From positions 119,330 through 183,329 of the forward strand of contig WFMF01000356.1 in the NCBI GenBank assembly GCA_011033025.1: a DNA stretch of 64,000 bases, in the 5' to 3' direction. Below are positions 23,669 through 34,616 of this stretch, piece by piece; position 1 is the first letter of the stretch; every line of letters starts with the position of its first letter. A program made the position numbers and the translations under genes. The notes below the pieces were generated by a model. The model saw only the letters and a program-made list of their open reading frames with translations, searched no databases and had not been told where the DNA came from. The stretch is from Beroe forskalii (taxonomy: Eukaryota > Ctenophora > Nuda > Beroida > Beroidae).

Positions 23669-25354
23669 CCTTTGTCTCTGGGATTTCATTGTTACGTAGA
23701 CATTAATTGTCTCTGTTTACTTCAAACAATGCAACTACTGGAATGAGTTCAATTATTTTTTCCTTCGATTCTGAGTCCCTTTTCAAGATCAATATCTGGA
23801 ATCTGCTAGAATATAACGATTCTTTTGAAATAGCTCTTATTCAAACAACCAGTGTGTGCTAATAATTCGAAGCTATCGTGGAATGATGTCCATTTCTCCG
23901 CCATTCAGAAATTGCAAAACAAAGCATTCTAAGTTCAATGCAGGCTGATTCTGGTGCTATGAAAGAATTAAGAAAGCGATTCACTTTCTAAAAGTGGAAA
24001 TAAAGGGAATAAGAAGTTTGGAAGAAAACTCATGGTATCTTACGGTAATCATTGGATAATGAAGGCTTGCCTCTGCAAGCAAATCTCTCATACTCGTAGA
24101 AAATATCAGGCAGTAAGAATCTCAGAACGAGATGTGTCCTAGTTAGCACTTAGTGGGACAAATATTCATTTAGACGCAGTAAGTACAGATGATCATTACT
24201 TTGAGGTAACATACTAGATGAGGAGTAGGCGAGTTTAATAAGCACAATAGGACTCAAAATTTTGGACAGTGATCTATTGTTAATTAATATTATCATAAGG
24301 CGAGCATGCAAAATGTACATGTTAAAATGAATGGGACTTATATATTTTAATGGGTAGAATTATAATTTGAAGATGTCTCGCACGTTGAATCACATGATAT
24401 CATCATTACCCCTCGGTTACCCATCTGCCGACTTTATAGTTCTGTCACTGCCTTATGTATTCTTATATTATAAAATAGTACAAAAGTACAAAATACAATT
24501 TACGCGGCATGAATATTGTATGGTTGACTTCATCATGAAACTCAGCCTCTGAGTTTTATGCATACAAATTTCATTATTTGACGTTTTGTAAATTTTCTGT
24601 GCTAAGGTATCTGATGTACTGCTAATTTTAAAGATTTTGACCTTTCCTAGGAGATGCATGTGGCGAACTGAAAACTTCCTATTATGATGCAGCTAACAAC
24701 AAACAAAATGACTCGAAATATAACGCACAAAACTGATATACTATGGCTCTGTCACCAAATGACATTATTTCCTGGCATCGGCCTTTGGGAAGTGAGTTTA
24801 TATAGTTAAATGATTGAAAATGCATGGAAATGGAAAAGATTTGACAGTGACAAAAAACGACGTGAGCTGCTGTCCATTATTATATAATGTGCTTTTCGAG
24901 CATTTTTCTGTTAATTGAAACACAATGGGCATCATTTTCAGACAATAATGGCAAGGGTAATTGATCAAGTAATAGGTTGTTTTGAGGGCGTCCCCTTGAA
25001 AGTGTCTTGCGCAAGGTTTGCTCTTGACAAACAATTGAAACAAAGTATTTGGCAGGAGGAGGAGCTATTTTTCAATTATGGAATGAATATACCATTTATT
25101 CAGCAACTTAATGTTTCTAAAGTTTTTAAATATGCAGTAGGCACCTACGAGTCCTTTTAAATAAAATAATAGAGGAACCCATTCAAATAATGTCCAGTCC
25201 GAGAAAATAGTATTTTGTTTGAAGTCAATTTTAACCCCCTGCCCCTCCATCCCCCACCTTGGGTACATGGAATTTTAAAATCCCAACCCCTGTACGCTCA
25301 TCCCCTCCCCAAGTTATTAGGTTCTCCGGAGAATTGGGTGATTGCTATTATAGA

Positions 25355-25532
25355 ACCCTCTGACGTTTTCATGCGGGTCTATAATATATAGCCACTTGCC
25401 TGATCGGGTCCATATTGGTTTAGACCCTCGCCCTACGGGCTCGTGCCAAAACCGGATACATCCCTCGGGCTTACGCCCTAGGGCAGTATCCCAAAATGGA
25501 CCCGATAGGCGCGTGTCTATGTCTTTTAGTGA
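25355..25532. mobile_element. ~178-bp branched MITE, present in copy A only
   Basis: The terminal stem ATCGGGTCCAT/ATGGACCCGAT (25,403 and 25,495 areas) encloses two side hairpins: TTGGTTT...CCAAAACC, with inner CCCTACGGG-type stem, and GGATAC...GTATCC, with inner CTCGGGC-TTAC-GCCC stem. The equivalent places in the copy B units (48,960 and 50,933) read straight through GATTGCTAT(T/C)ATTGACACC, so this is an insertion. The external ends are approximate. Confidence 0.72.
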
Positions 25533-26299
25533 TACCTCATCATCAAAGTTCAGAATAATGATAAACTGGTGAGGCCGAGCGGCCTCTTTATCCGTATGTG
25601 ATATGATGAAGTTCAGAATATCAGAGTATGTTGAAAATGACGACCAGAAGATTTTGAATTAGAATGTGGACGTCCGGAGGGGGGTATTTGAGATTGCGGA
25701 CATTTGCGGACGAAGGGGAGGGAGGGGTCTAAAATAGCCGAAATTTTGCTGACGTCCTTCATGCATGGCCCCTTTGTCTCTGAGATTTCATTGTTACGAT
25801 AGACCTTGATTGTCTCTGGAAACATCAAACAATGCAACTACTGAAATGAGTTAAATTATTTTTCCTTCGATTCTGAGTCCCTTTTCAAGATCAATTCAAC
25901 CCACCGGTGTGTGCTAATAATTCGAAGCTATCGTGGTATGACATGTCCATTTCTCTGCCTTCAGAAATTGCAAAACAAAGAATTCTAAGTTCAATGCAGG
26001 CTGATTCTGGTGCTATGAAAGAATTAAGAAAGCGATTCACTTTCTAAAAGTGGAAATAAAGGGAATAAGAAGTTCGGAAGAAAACTCATGGTATCTTAAG
26101 GTAATCATTGGATAATGAAGGCATGCCTCTGAAGCAAATCTCTCAAACTCGTACAAAATATCAGGCAGTAAGAATCTCAGAACGAGATGTCTCCCAGTTA
26201 GCACTTAGTGGGACAAATATTCATTTGGACGCAGTAAGTACAGATGATCATTACTTTAAGGTAACATACTAGTCATACTAGATGAGGGGGGACGACCTA

Positions 26300-26510
26300 T
26301 TTTTTTATTTTTTGTTAAGGTAAATGTTGTTTTTTGAAAAAAAAACAAAAAAATACAAGAAACATAACGAACAAAAAACCTTAAAAACAAAAAAAAATAC
26401 AAAAAAATACAAAATCATTTCAAAAACATAAAGAATAAAACAAAAAATACAAAAAAACCATAAAAAACATAAAAAACAAAAAGCATGAAAAACAAAAAAT
26501 ATGAAAGTGA
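26300..26510. repeat. A-rich low-complexity tract
   Basis: Runs of AAAAACAAAAAATAC and ATAAAAAACAT. Parallel tracts lie at 49,760-49,900 and 51,725-51,800 in copy B. Confidence 0.85.
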
Positions 26511-27249
26511 AGTCGGTTTGTGCCTATTTTGCTGCTGTGGTGTCGTCTTCAAAATCGAGTAAAACCACTGAGTATTTTGCGATAGGACGCTATTTTTTCC
26601 TACTCTGAACATCTGTAATAATTAAGAGAGTTTTCGCCAGATTATGTTTTACTTCGATACATATTGCTTTTAGAACTCGAGATTTAACAATAGAGGAGTC
26701 CTCAAGGCAATCGGTCAAAATTGTTGCCGTAGGAGGCTTCTAAAAGGTAACTGCCAAATGCTTTCAAAATTACGTTCAAAACGAAAATTTGTAATGTAGC
26801 CCTATTCGGTAATACGATGACGAACTGATAATGGTTTCTCATTGTCTCAATGAATAGGAATGAGAAATATACGATGAAATTGTGAAGCACGTGAGTTCAC
26901 GTGGACGTTTTGAAGAAATTAGGGGATTTCAAGAAATTGATATTTGCATAGGTCATTCGACTTGATTACATTGAAATAAGGGGCATAGATCAGAACAGGG
27001 ACGCCACGAGCATTTTTCTGTTAATTGAAACACAATGGGCATCATTTTCAGACAATGATGGCAATGGGTAATTGATCAAGTAATAGGTTGTTTTTAGAAC
27101 GTCGCCTTGAAAGTGTCCTGCGCAAGGTTTGCTCTTGACAAACAATTGAAGCAAAGTATTTGGCAAGAGGAGGAGCTATTTTTCAATTATGGAATGAATA
27201 TACCATTTATTCAGCAACGTATTTTGTTTTAAACAAATGTTGGACTACT

Positions 27250-27346
27250 GGTCTAGTAACCCCCCGCTGGTTTGGATGTGATCAGCCCATTTTGTCTCTT
27301 TCAGGTTCCGTTGTCACATCCAAACCCGCGGGGGTTACTAGACCGT
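27250..27346. repeat. ~95-bp hairpin at the left end of the element
   Basis: GGTCTAGTAACCCCCCGCTG plus GTTTGGATGTGA is followed after ~30 bp by TCACATCCAAACC plus CGCGGGGGTTACTAGACC, nearly perfect inverted arms. Copy B has the same hairpin at about 53,608-53,683. Confidence 0.88.
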
Positions 27347-27402
27347 AACCGTCCAACGGTTTTGGTGGTGATATCTGATGTGTATGTGTAGTTTAAACCC
27401 AT

Positions 27403-27570
27403 GTTACTCGGACCCCGTTATTAGGACCCCCGTTATTCGGACCCCCGTTATTCGGGCCCCGTTATGCGGACCCCTGTTATTCGGACCCCCGTTATTCGGA
27501 CCCCGTCATTCGGACCCCCGTCATTCGGACCCCCGTTATTCAGACCCCCGTTATTCAGACCCCCGTTAGT
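27403..27570. repeat. GTTATTCGGACCCCC minisatellite
   Basis: About eleven units of 14-15 bp, GTTATTCGGACCCCC with variants GTCATTCGG and GTTATTCAG. Copy B holds a longer array as the reverse complement at 53,260-53,556. Confidence 0.9.
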
Positions 27571-28800
27571 CGTATGTAAACTCATTTCAACATAATCAAG
27601 TCGAAAATCCCGTGTAAACATAAATTTCTTCAAATCCCCTAATTTCTACAAAACGTCCGTGTGTACTCACGTGCTGAAATATGGCAACTAGATCTAATTT
27701 CATGTGCATTAGCCGTATTTAAACTCATTTCAACGTAATCAAGTCGAAAATCCCGTGTAAATACCAATTTCTTTAAATCCCATAATTTCTACAAAACGTC
27801 CGCGTGAACTCACGTGCTCCACAAGTTCATCGTATATTTCCCATCCTTATTCACTGTGAGATATAGAAAAACCATCATCAGTAGACCATCGTATCACAGA
27901 ATAGGATTACAGTACAATTTTTCGTCATAAACGTAATTTCAATCAATTTGCAGTTCAATTTTTAGAAGCCTCCACGACAACAATCTTCGACCGATCGCCC
28001 TGAAACTCGTTTTATAGCTAAATCTTAAGGTCTTAAAAGCAACATATCAAAGTAAAACATAATCCGATGAAAACTATTTGAGTTAGAGATGTCCAAAGTA
28101 GCGCAAAATATCGTTCTATCGCAAAATACGCTATTTTAGTGGTTTTACGCGATTTTGATGACGTCATCACAGCACCCAAATAGACTCAAACCAACTTCCC
28201 CATATAGCCTATAAGACAATTCCACCTTAGTACAACATACTTTGACCGGTCTCATCTCAAAATAAGTTGCAGTTCTTGACACCTCACTCATTTAACTTTT
28301 GTCCTATAATTTGGAAATCGATTTTTCACCGTACCTTAGAAAATCGCGTATATCTCGATGAAAAATCGAGATAGCCCAATAATCCGTATGATTTTCTGAA
28401 AGCTCTTTAAATTTGCTAAAAATTGTTCCGAAAAATCAGACCGCTATCTCCTTTCCTTCTTGGTGAAAAATGCGCTCGAAATTAGCCTATTTTCGCTAAA
28501 AAGAAACAAAATTTCGCTAAGTTGATGACGTCATAGTGACGTGAAGATGACGTCACCAGAACTTCTCTTATAGCCTATAACATTTTCCCATCTTAGATCA
28601 ACAAAACCTGACCTCGATCATGGCTCTACCATTTCCCGTTCTTGACATCTCATCGTTTTAAATTTGCTCCCAATTATCATGATCTATCTTATTATATCTA
28701 TATTATGCTTATATCACCCTGTGACACTCGTTCGTCTAATATATACCCTGGCCAGTCTTTTCTATTACCGCGGGGGGTTACCGCCCTGGCCAGGGCGGGA

Positions 28801-29121
28801 ATTTTTAAATATGCAGTATGCACCTACGAGCCCAGCTAAATGAAATAATGGAGGAACCCATTCAAATAATGTCCAGTTCGAGAAAATAATATTTTGTTTG
28901 AAGTCAGGTCAAATATACGAAAGAATCCCATTAACCAGAGGGGCAGAGGGTTAAGTCCGCCGATTTTCAAGCTTGACGGATTTGAAACGTGCTGGCTTGA
29001 TTTCAAAATTCCTCCCACCACTCTACCTTTACAACACTCTAACTAACTCCCATTCTATCTCCGCCCCTCTAATTTACTCCCACTCTAACCAACTCCCACT
29101 CTAACCCACTCCACTCCTCAG
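28801..29121. other. End of the host intron before the proline-rich exon
   Basis: Resumes the 2-kb repeat unit (AAATATGCAGTATGCACC...) and then a pyrimidine-rich run of CCCACTCTAAC units (about 29,025-29,118) that serves as an unusually long polypyrimidine tract. Confidence 0.6.
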
Positions 29122-29335
29122 AGGCAGATGGCTCCGCCTCTCCCCAGCACAGCCCCTCCAGCACCTCGGATCCCCCAGGCTCCCACGCCGCCACCTGCCC
29201 CGCCGGCGCCCAAGGCCCCGCCAGCGCCCCCCGCGCCCCCGGCTCCACCAGCCCCCAAAGCTCCACCTGCACCACCCGCCCCTGGCGCGCCTCCAGCCCC
29301 GCCTGCTCCTGGGGGGCCGCCCCCTCCTAAACCAG
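29122..29335 (+). CDS. ENAH/VASP-like: Ena/VASP exon: proline-rich core
   Basis: Acceptor CTCCTCAG, then RQMAPPLPSTAPPAPRIPQA and a run of APPAP, APKAPPAP and APGAPPAP repeats ending GGPPPPKPG. The length is 214 nt, phase 0 to 1, and the donor CAG-GTTAGT leads into the actin-binding exon in phase. In Ena/VASP proteins this part recruits profilin-actin and SH3/WW proteins; the usual GPPPPP stretches are mostly replaced here by PPAP repeats, with only the final PPPP being classic. It is very GC-rich against an AT-rich intron. No counterpart exists in copy B. Confidence 0.88.
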
Positions 29336-31165
29336 GTTAGTACTGAGATATCCTACTACTAAACCTGCTAAATCCTACTCCTAAACCAGGTTAGGAATGA
29401 GAAAACCTACTACTAAACCTGCTAAATCCTACTCCTGAACCAGTACTGAGAAATCCTACTACTTGAGTATATTTAGAGTCTAATAACCTTGTAGTAGTAG
29501 GTTGGGGTTTTAGGGATGTTATTAAGCAGATCGCTGGTAGGACTTTAAGGTAGGTGGGGATGGGCTCCGCGAGAATAAAGTTGCAAAAGCCATATTTAAA
29601 TGGTGTTGCGGCAGTTTTTGCATGGGTCCTGCGAGCAAACTATTCTAACTCGACACCAGAGTCAACTACTGGCTTCTGCGGGCACTGATTCGTATCATGT
29701 TCCTTTGGAAACTTGAAACGATTTATTGTTATTATTATATCTGTGTTATCTTAGTAACCCTTCGTTTGTGCGTGAAACTAACTCAACTAATCGTATTAAC
29801 CGGCCTTGAAATCATTGATATTGAATTATTTACAATGCTATATGAGTGCAATAAATATCATTCTGTTTCAATGCACCGCAGTTGGTTTGTTGACGTCCCA
29901 TGGCTGTTATACCCTATCGGACATAATTATCACGGACATTTCATTCACGCTGGGCACCTCAGCGTGAATATTAATTTTTCTTTGTGCAATATCCTACAGA
30001 CCACTACATCCGGGGATGGATGGCAACTCTCAATTCCACAGTGTGTTCCACTGGGACCCACCTGGTTGCACTTCTAGGCTTGCTAGCAACCCCTTACCGT
30101 GGGTGCCATGTGGTGGTACTCTTACGAGTAACAATTGGTCGGGGGCGCCCCTCCGAAGATTGACTACCTTGATCCCTATGGTAAGAAAAGAGTGATGAGA
30201 ACCTCAAAACCTTGTGCCCTGTGAGTGCGCCACTGGTTGAGATTGTGCACGGTCTGAAAAAGGACTGAAGATTTGGAGTGTGGGCTTAAATATGTTAAGC
30301 GTGTATATACAGGTTCTTTGCCGTGTTAAGTTAAACTGTTAAAGATAAAAGAGGCTAAGGTTCTTTTAGTCCTGTGTCGAGACAGGAACTAGGTGAGTGG
30401 AGAAGACTTGACCGGCACCAGTAATGTGGTTGACATTAGCCGCTGCAAGGTCCACATGTCCAGTGCCGAGCAAGAGTGAGGGAGAGGGAGAGACAGCACC
30501 CGTCACCTGGGTGGCAGGTCAACAACAGAAACCCCACCTCTGTGGGCCTGAGGGCAACATGTCCAAGAACCAGGTGTAACTGGTACCCGACCCCCCACCT
30601 CGGTTGTTAGCTTGAGAATGACAGGAAAGTGCCATTCTCCAGGCCAATCTGTTCAGTAACCAAGGCCTTGCCAATCATAGCATGAACAGTTATTGATCCA
30701 TAGTGTCGTCCCGAGTGCAGAAAAAAAGCTCAAACTAAAACTGTCCTTGGATTATTAACCCCAGAAGGCCAGACCAAATGACTGTTGCTCACGTGAACAC
30801 GTCTACTTTTTGGTTGGTTCTCTAAGTCTCCAAACGTATGATTGGACCCTATTAAGCTATTACCCTGTGTCTCATTGTGATTGGTTCTCCTTCAGCTGCT
30901 TTGAAACTGCTCAATTCTCAAAGACGCTAAATTGCAATATTATTATAATATTATTATAATATGTTGGCCACTTAGAACCGGTCCGAAGGGGCAGTTATAA
31001 TTACTTTCAATTGTCTGGGTTCAACTTCTTTGGCGCCTTATCTTTGTAAAACAAAGGATTCATAATTTCAAGAGATTCTCAATTGCCAACAAACCGAATC
31101 AGAATTGGCGTACCGTGTATTTGCAAATATAATAAGCTTAATAACATTAGCAAAATATGGGTCCA
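29336..31165. other. Intron after the proline-rich exon
   Basis: Starts with two copies of AAACCTGCTAAATCCTACTC. The 126-codon ORF at 29,697-30,077 is hydrophobic but has no family signature. Between about 30,090 and 30,660 the DNA is GC-richer (GGTCGGGGGCGCCCCTCCG; GGGAGAGGGAGAGACAGCAC) and resembles the 5' end of some retroelement, but no coding region could be tied to it. A TATTATAA run is at 30,943. Confidence 0.4.
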
Positions 31166-31169
31166 GTTC

Positions 31170-33210
31170 CTAGCTTTGTCATGACCCCTGTATTTCATTA
31201 GCTGTCATGAAACCCCTGGTGACCCCTGTATTTCATTAGCTGTCATGAGACTCCTGGTGACCCCCTGTATTAGCTGTCATGAGACCCCTGGTGACCCCTG
31301 TATTTCATTAGCTGTCATGAGACTCCTGGTGACCCCTGTATTTTATTAGCTGTAATATGAGACCCCTGATGACCCCTGTATTAGCTGTAATGAGACCCCT
31401 GGTTACCCCTGTATTTCATTAGCTGTCATGAGACCCCTGGTGACCCCTGTATTAGCTGTAATGAGACCCCTGGTGACCCCTGTACTTCATTAGCTGTCAT
31501 GAGACCCCTGATGACCCCTGTATATCATTAGCTGTAATGAGACCCCTGGTGACCCCTGTATTTCATTAGCTGTAATGAGACCCCTGGTGACCCCTGTATA
31601 TCATTAGCTGTAATGAGACCCCTGGTGACCCCTGTATTAGCATAATAGCTGTCATGAGACCCCTGGTGACCCCTGTATTAGCTGTAATGAGACCCCTGGT
31701 GACCCTGTATTTCATTAGCTGTCATGAGACCCCCCTGTATTTCATTAGCTGTAATGTATTTCAGGTAGCCTGAGTTTACCCCTGTATTTCATTAGCTGTA
31801 ATGAGACCCCTGGTGACCCCTGTATTTCATTAGCTGTCATGAGACCCCTGGTGTAATGAGACCCCTGGTATTTCATTAGCTGTCATGAGACCCCTGGTGA
31901 CCCCTGTATTTCATTAGCTGTCATGAGACCCCTGGTGACCCCTGTATTTCATTAGCTGTCATGAGACCCCTGGTGACCCTGTATTTCATTAGCTGTAATG
32001 AGACCCTGGTGACCCCTGTATTTCATTAGCTGTCATGAGACCCCTGGGTGACCCCTGTATTAGCTGTAATGAGACCCTGGTGACCCCTGTGTTTCATTAG
32101 CTGTCATGAGACCCTTGGTGACCCCTGTATTAGCTGTAATGAGACCCCTGGTGACCCCTGTATTTCATTAGCTGTCATGAGACCCCTGGTGAACCCTGTA
32201 TTTCATTAGCTGTCATGAGACCCCTGGTGACCCCTGTATTTCATTAGCTGTCATGAGACCCCTGGTGACCCCTGTATTTCATTAGCTGTCATGAGACCCC
32301 TGGTGACCCCTGTATTAGCTGTAATGAGACCCCTGGTGACCCCTGTATTAGCTGTCATGAGACCCCTGGTGACCCCTGTATTAGCTGTAATGAGACCCCT
32401 GGTGACCCCTGTATTTTATTAGCTGTCATGAGACCCCTGGTGAACCCTGTATTTCATTAGCTGTCATGAGACCCCTGGTGACCCCTGTATTAGCTGTAAT
32501 GAGACCCCTGGTGACCCCTGTATTAGCTGTCATGAGACCCCTGTATTAGTGTATTAGCTGTAATGAGACCCCTGGGGACCCCTGTATTTCATTAGCTGTC
32601 ATGAGACCCCTGGTGAACCCTGTATTTCATTAGCTGTCATGAGACCCCTGGTGACCCCTGTATTAGCTGTAATGAGACCCCTGGTGACCCCTGTATTTCA
32701 TTAGCTGTCATGAGACCCCTGGTGACCCCTGTATTAGCTGTAATGAGACCCCTGGTGACCCCTGTATTTCATTAGCTGTCATGAGACCCCTGGTGACCCC
32801 TGTATTTCATTAGCTGTCATGAGACCCCTGGTGACCCCTGTATTTCATTAGCTGTAATGAGACCCCTGGTGACCCCTGTATTTCATTAGCTGTCATGAGA
32901 CCCCTGGTGACCCCTGTATTAGCTGTAATGAGACCCCTGGTGACCCCTGTATTTCATTAGCTGTCATGAGACCCCTGGTAACCCCTGTATTAGCTGTAAT
33001 GAGACCCCTGGTGACCCCTGTATTTCATTAGCTGTAATGAGACCCCTGGTGACCCCTGTGCTTCACTAGCTGTAATGAGACCCCTGGTGACCCCTGTGCT
33101 TCATTAGCTGTCATGAGACCCCTGGTGACCCCTGTGCTTCATTAGCTGTCATGAGACCCCTGGTGACCCCTGTATTTCATTAGCTGTAATGAGACCCCTG
33201 GTGACCCCTG
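31170..33210. repeat. 2-kb minisatellite running into the actin-binding exon
   Basis: Units GAGACCCCTGGTGACCCCTG followed by TATTTCATTAGCTGTCAT (about 38 bp) alternate with a shorter ~30 bp form lacking TTTCAT. There are roughly 55-60 units by length. The final unit, CCCCTGGTGACCCCTGTGCC, continues directly into CACTGCAG, so repeat DNA supplies the polypyrimidine tract of the 33,223 exon. Copy B retains only a fraction of one unit (53,682-53,700). Confidence 0.93.
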
Positions 33211-33222
33211 TGCCCACTGCAG

Positions 33223-33361
33223 CGGGAGGAGCTGGAGATTTGGCTGCCCAGCTGGCAGGAGCCACGTTGAAGAGGAGTCAGACGGGAAAACCCGCCCCCA
33301 AGCCGGCCATCAGTCTGCAAGACGAAATGAGGATGAAGCTGGAGAGGAGGAAAGCCAAAAT
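33223..33361 (+). CDS. ENAH/VASP-like: Ena/VASP exon: G-actin (WH2-like) and F-actin binding motifs of EVH2
   Basis: It encodes AGGAGDLAAQLAGATLKRSQ, the WH2-like GAB motif (compare the family pattern LAxxLAGAxLKR). Then PAISLQDEMRMKLERRKAKM matches the FAB block (family pattern MxxMLxRRRKA). These bind monomeric and filamentous actin and drive barbed-end elongation. The length is 139 nt, phase 1 to 2, acceptor CACTGCAG and donor AAAAT-GTGAGT. Confidence 0.95.
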
Positions 33362-33478
33362 GTGAGTCAGAAAATGCAATTTATCTTAAAAATACAACAG
33401 CAAAGCGGAAACTGTCATGAAACTGAACGTTTTATCATCTGATGTAATCTTGATTGTGAATTGCTCAATGTTTGGCAG

Positions 33479-33546
33479 GGACGAAGGTGGCGGATCGGCA
33501 GGAAACTCAGTGATATCAACAGCTGCCAGCACGCCCAACACCTTCG
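33479..33546 (+). CDS. ENAH/VASP-like: Ena/VASP exon: linker (carries a one-base excess)
   Basis: Acceptor TTTGGCAG and donor TTCG-GTAGGT. It reads MDEGGGSAGNSVISTAAST after the previous exon. At 68 nt it ends in phase 1, but the next exon needs phase 0. Copy B reads CCCACACC where this copy has CCCAACACC, so one surplus A near 33,536 is likely; without it the end is TPTPS in phase 0. Confidence 0.8.
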
Positions 33547-34165
33547 GTAGGTCAACAAGTGTTGTTATAGCAACCTAAAACGTGTTGTCAAAGCAACCTT
33601 ATATAGACTACATGTTGTCAAAGCAACCTCGCTACATGTTTTCATAGCAATCTCATTTAATGGGCTACATGTTGCCTTAGCAAACACTAACTCGTTGTCA
33701 TAGCTGCTATCTCAAACACGTTTTATTTATATACCTATCACGTGACCTGCATCATTTCGTAACTGCCAGTGTTCTTAATGTGGGCTGACGTTGGTTTACA
33801 CTCTAACTATCTGTGTTATCCTTGAAGTCTTTGCATGTTTCTTATGTTTTATTGTTGTTTCTCCATCATTACTTCGTTATATCTTTCTTAAACTTATATC
33901 ATCTCTCTAGATAGACTTGTTATTATAGTGTCCTCAAACTTCTCCTATAACGTTTTGATGATAAAATCATAGTAAGTCTCAAAATCATATAGATGAGGAG
34001 TTGCGGGTGAGGGAATAAGATGTTGGAACGAGATATCTCCTAAAATATGTTGGAAGATTCAGCCATTCCTTGACTAAAGTTCATCAAATCATTTTTACCT
34101 ATTTATTTCAATAATTTCTCAATATTTACTACATACTTCACTATATATCATTTCACTCATTTCAG

Positions 34166-34266
34166 AAAAAACCACCCAAAGCAACTCACACCAACCAGTC
34201 TACATTCGCACTGGCTGCTTCTGTCATTCAAGATGCATTTGTAGCACGAATCGGATCTCACCTTCA
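34166..34266 (+). CDS. ENAH/VASP-like: Ena/VASP exon: linker with KKPPKATHTNQS
   Basis: After a TCATTTCAG acceptor the phase-0 frame reads KKPPKATHTNQSTFALAASV then IQDAFVARIG. Copy B differs at three bases in the well-aligned part, all third positions of this frame, while the other plausible frame has a stop in copy B. Copy B ends at a good donor (TCA-GTTAGT) in phase 0. Here the donor region is CTTCA-GTTATC and the exon is one base short (101 nt against 102). It abuts the ATCATGACTT array. Confidence 0.65.
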
Positions 34267-34267
34267 G

Positions 34268-34616
34268 TTATCGTTATTCACTAGATATTATCATCATGAC
34301 TTATCATCATGACTTATCATCATGACTTATCATCATGACTTATCATCAAAGACTTATCATCATGACTTATCATCATGACTTATCATCATGACTTATCATC
34401 ATGACCATCATGACTCATCATCAAGATGCATGACTTATCATCATGACTTATCATGACTTATCCGGCACCTTCATTAGTCGTTATCATGACTTATCATCAT
34501 GACTTATCATCATGACTTATCATCATGACTTATGATCATGACTATCATCATGACTTATCATCATGACTTATCATCATGACTTATCAATCATGACTTATCA
34601 TATGACTTATCATCAT
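34268..34616. repeat. CTTATCATCATGA minisatellite, copy A
   Basis: Units of 13 bp (CTTATCATCATGA) with interruptions, including CATCAAGATGCATGA, and a second copy of the exon-end phrase GGCACCTTCATTAGTCG at about 34,461. The copy B array (54,791-55,155) is more regular. Confidence 0.92.

Larger units (their letters stand above)
23670..27216. repeat. 2-kb repeat units, copy A (two units)
   Basis: The unit start TTTGTCTCTG(A/G)GATTTCATTG occurs at 23,671 and 25,769. Shared blocks inside the units include CAATGCAACTACTG(A/G)AATGAG, CAGGCTGATTCTGGTGCTAT, AACACAATGGGCATCATTTT, CCCTGCCCCTCCATCCCCCA and GGTGAGGCCGAGCGGCCTCT. No ORF with family features was found. It may be a decayed non-autonomous transposon amplified locally. 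The second unit is cut by the element starting at 27,217. Confidence 0.8.
27217..28800. mobile_element. 1.6-kb element, inverted in copy B
   Basis: It interrupts a 2-kb repeat unit between CAGCAAC and TTTTTAAATATGCAGTA, which are adjacent in intact units (25,103-25,135). It contains a hairpin, a minisatellite, a block homologous in reverse orientation to 26,510-27,000, and a right end TTACCGCCCTGGCCAGGGCG. The same content is at 51,914-53,680 in reverse orientation. No transposase ORF is seen. Confidence 0.75.

Noticed and set aside
27378-27633. Repetitive ORFs with SDPRYSDP and NNGG repeats (also 53,164-53,667)
   Set aside because: Translation of the 14-15 bp GTTATTCGGACCCCC array.
29122-29340. 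Minus-strand 68-codon ORF opposite the proline-rich exon
   Set aside because: Shadow of the GC-rich proline codons.
29697-30077. 126-codon ORF as a membrane protein
   Set aside because: Hydrophobic by base composition, without a family motif, within an Ena/VASP intron and without support from copy B.
31170-33210. CRISPR-like array
   Set aside because: Repeats follow each other without unique spacers, unit length varies, and the context is a eukaryotic intron; it is a minisatellite. The same applies to the 13- and 14-bp arrays.
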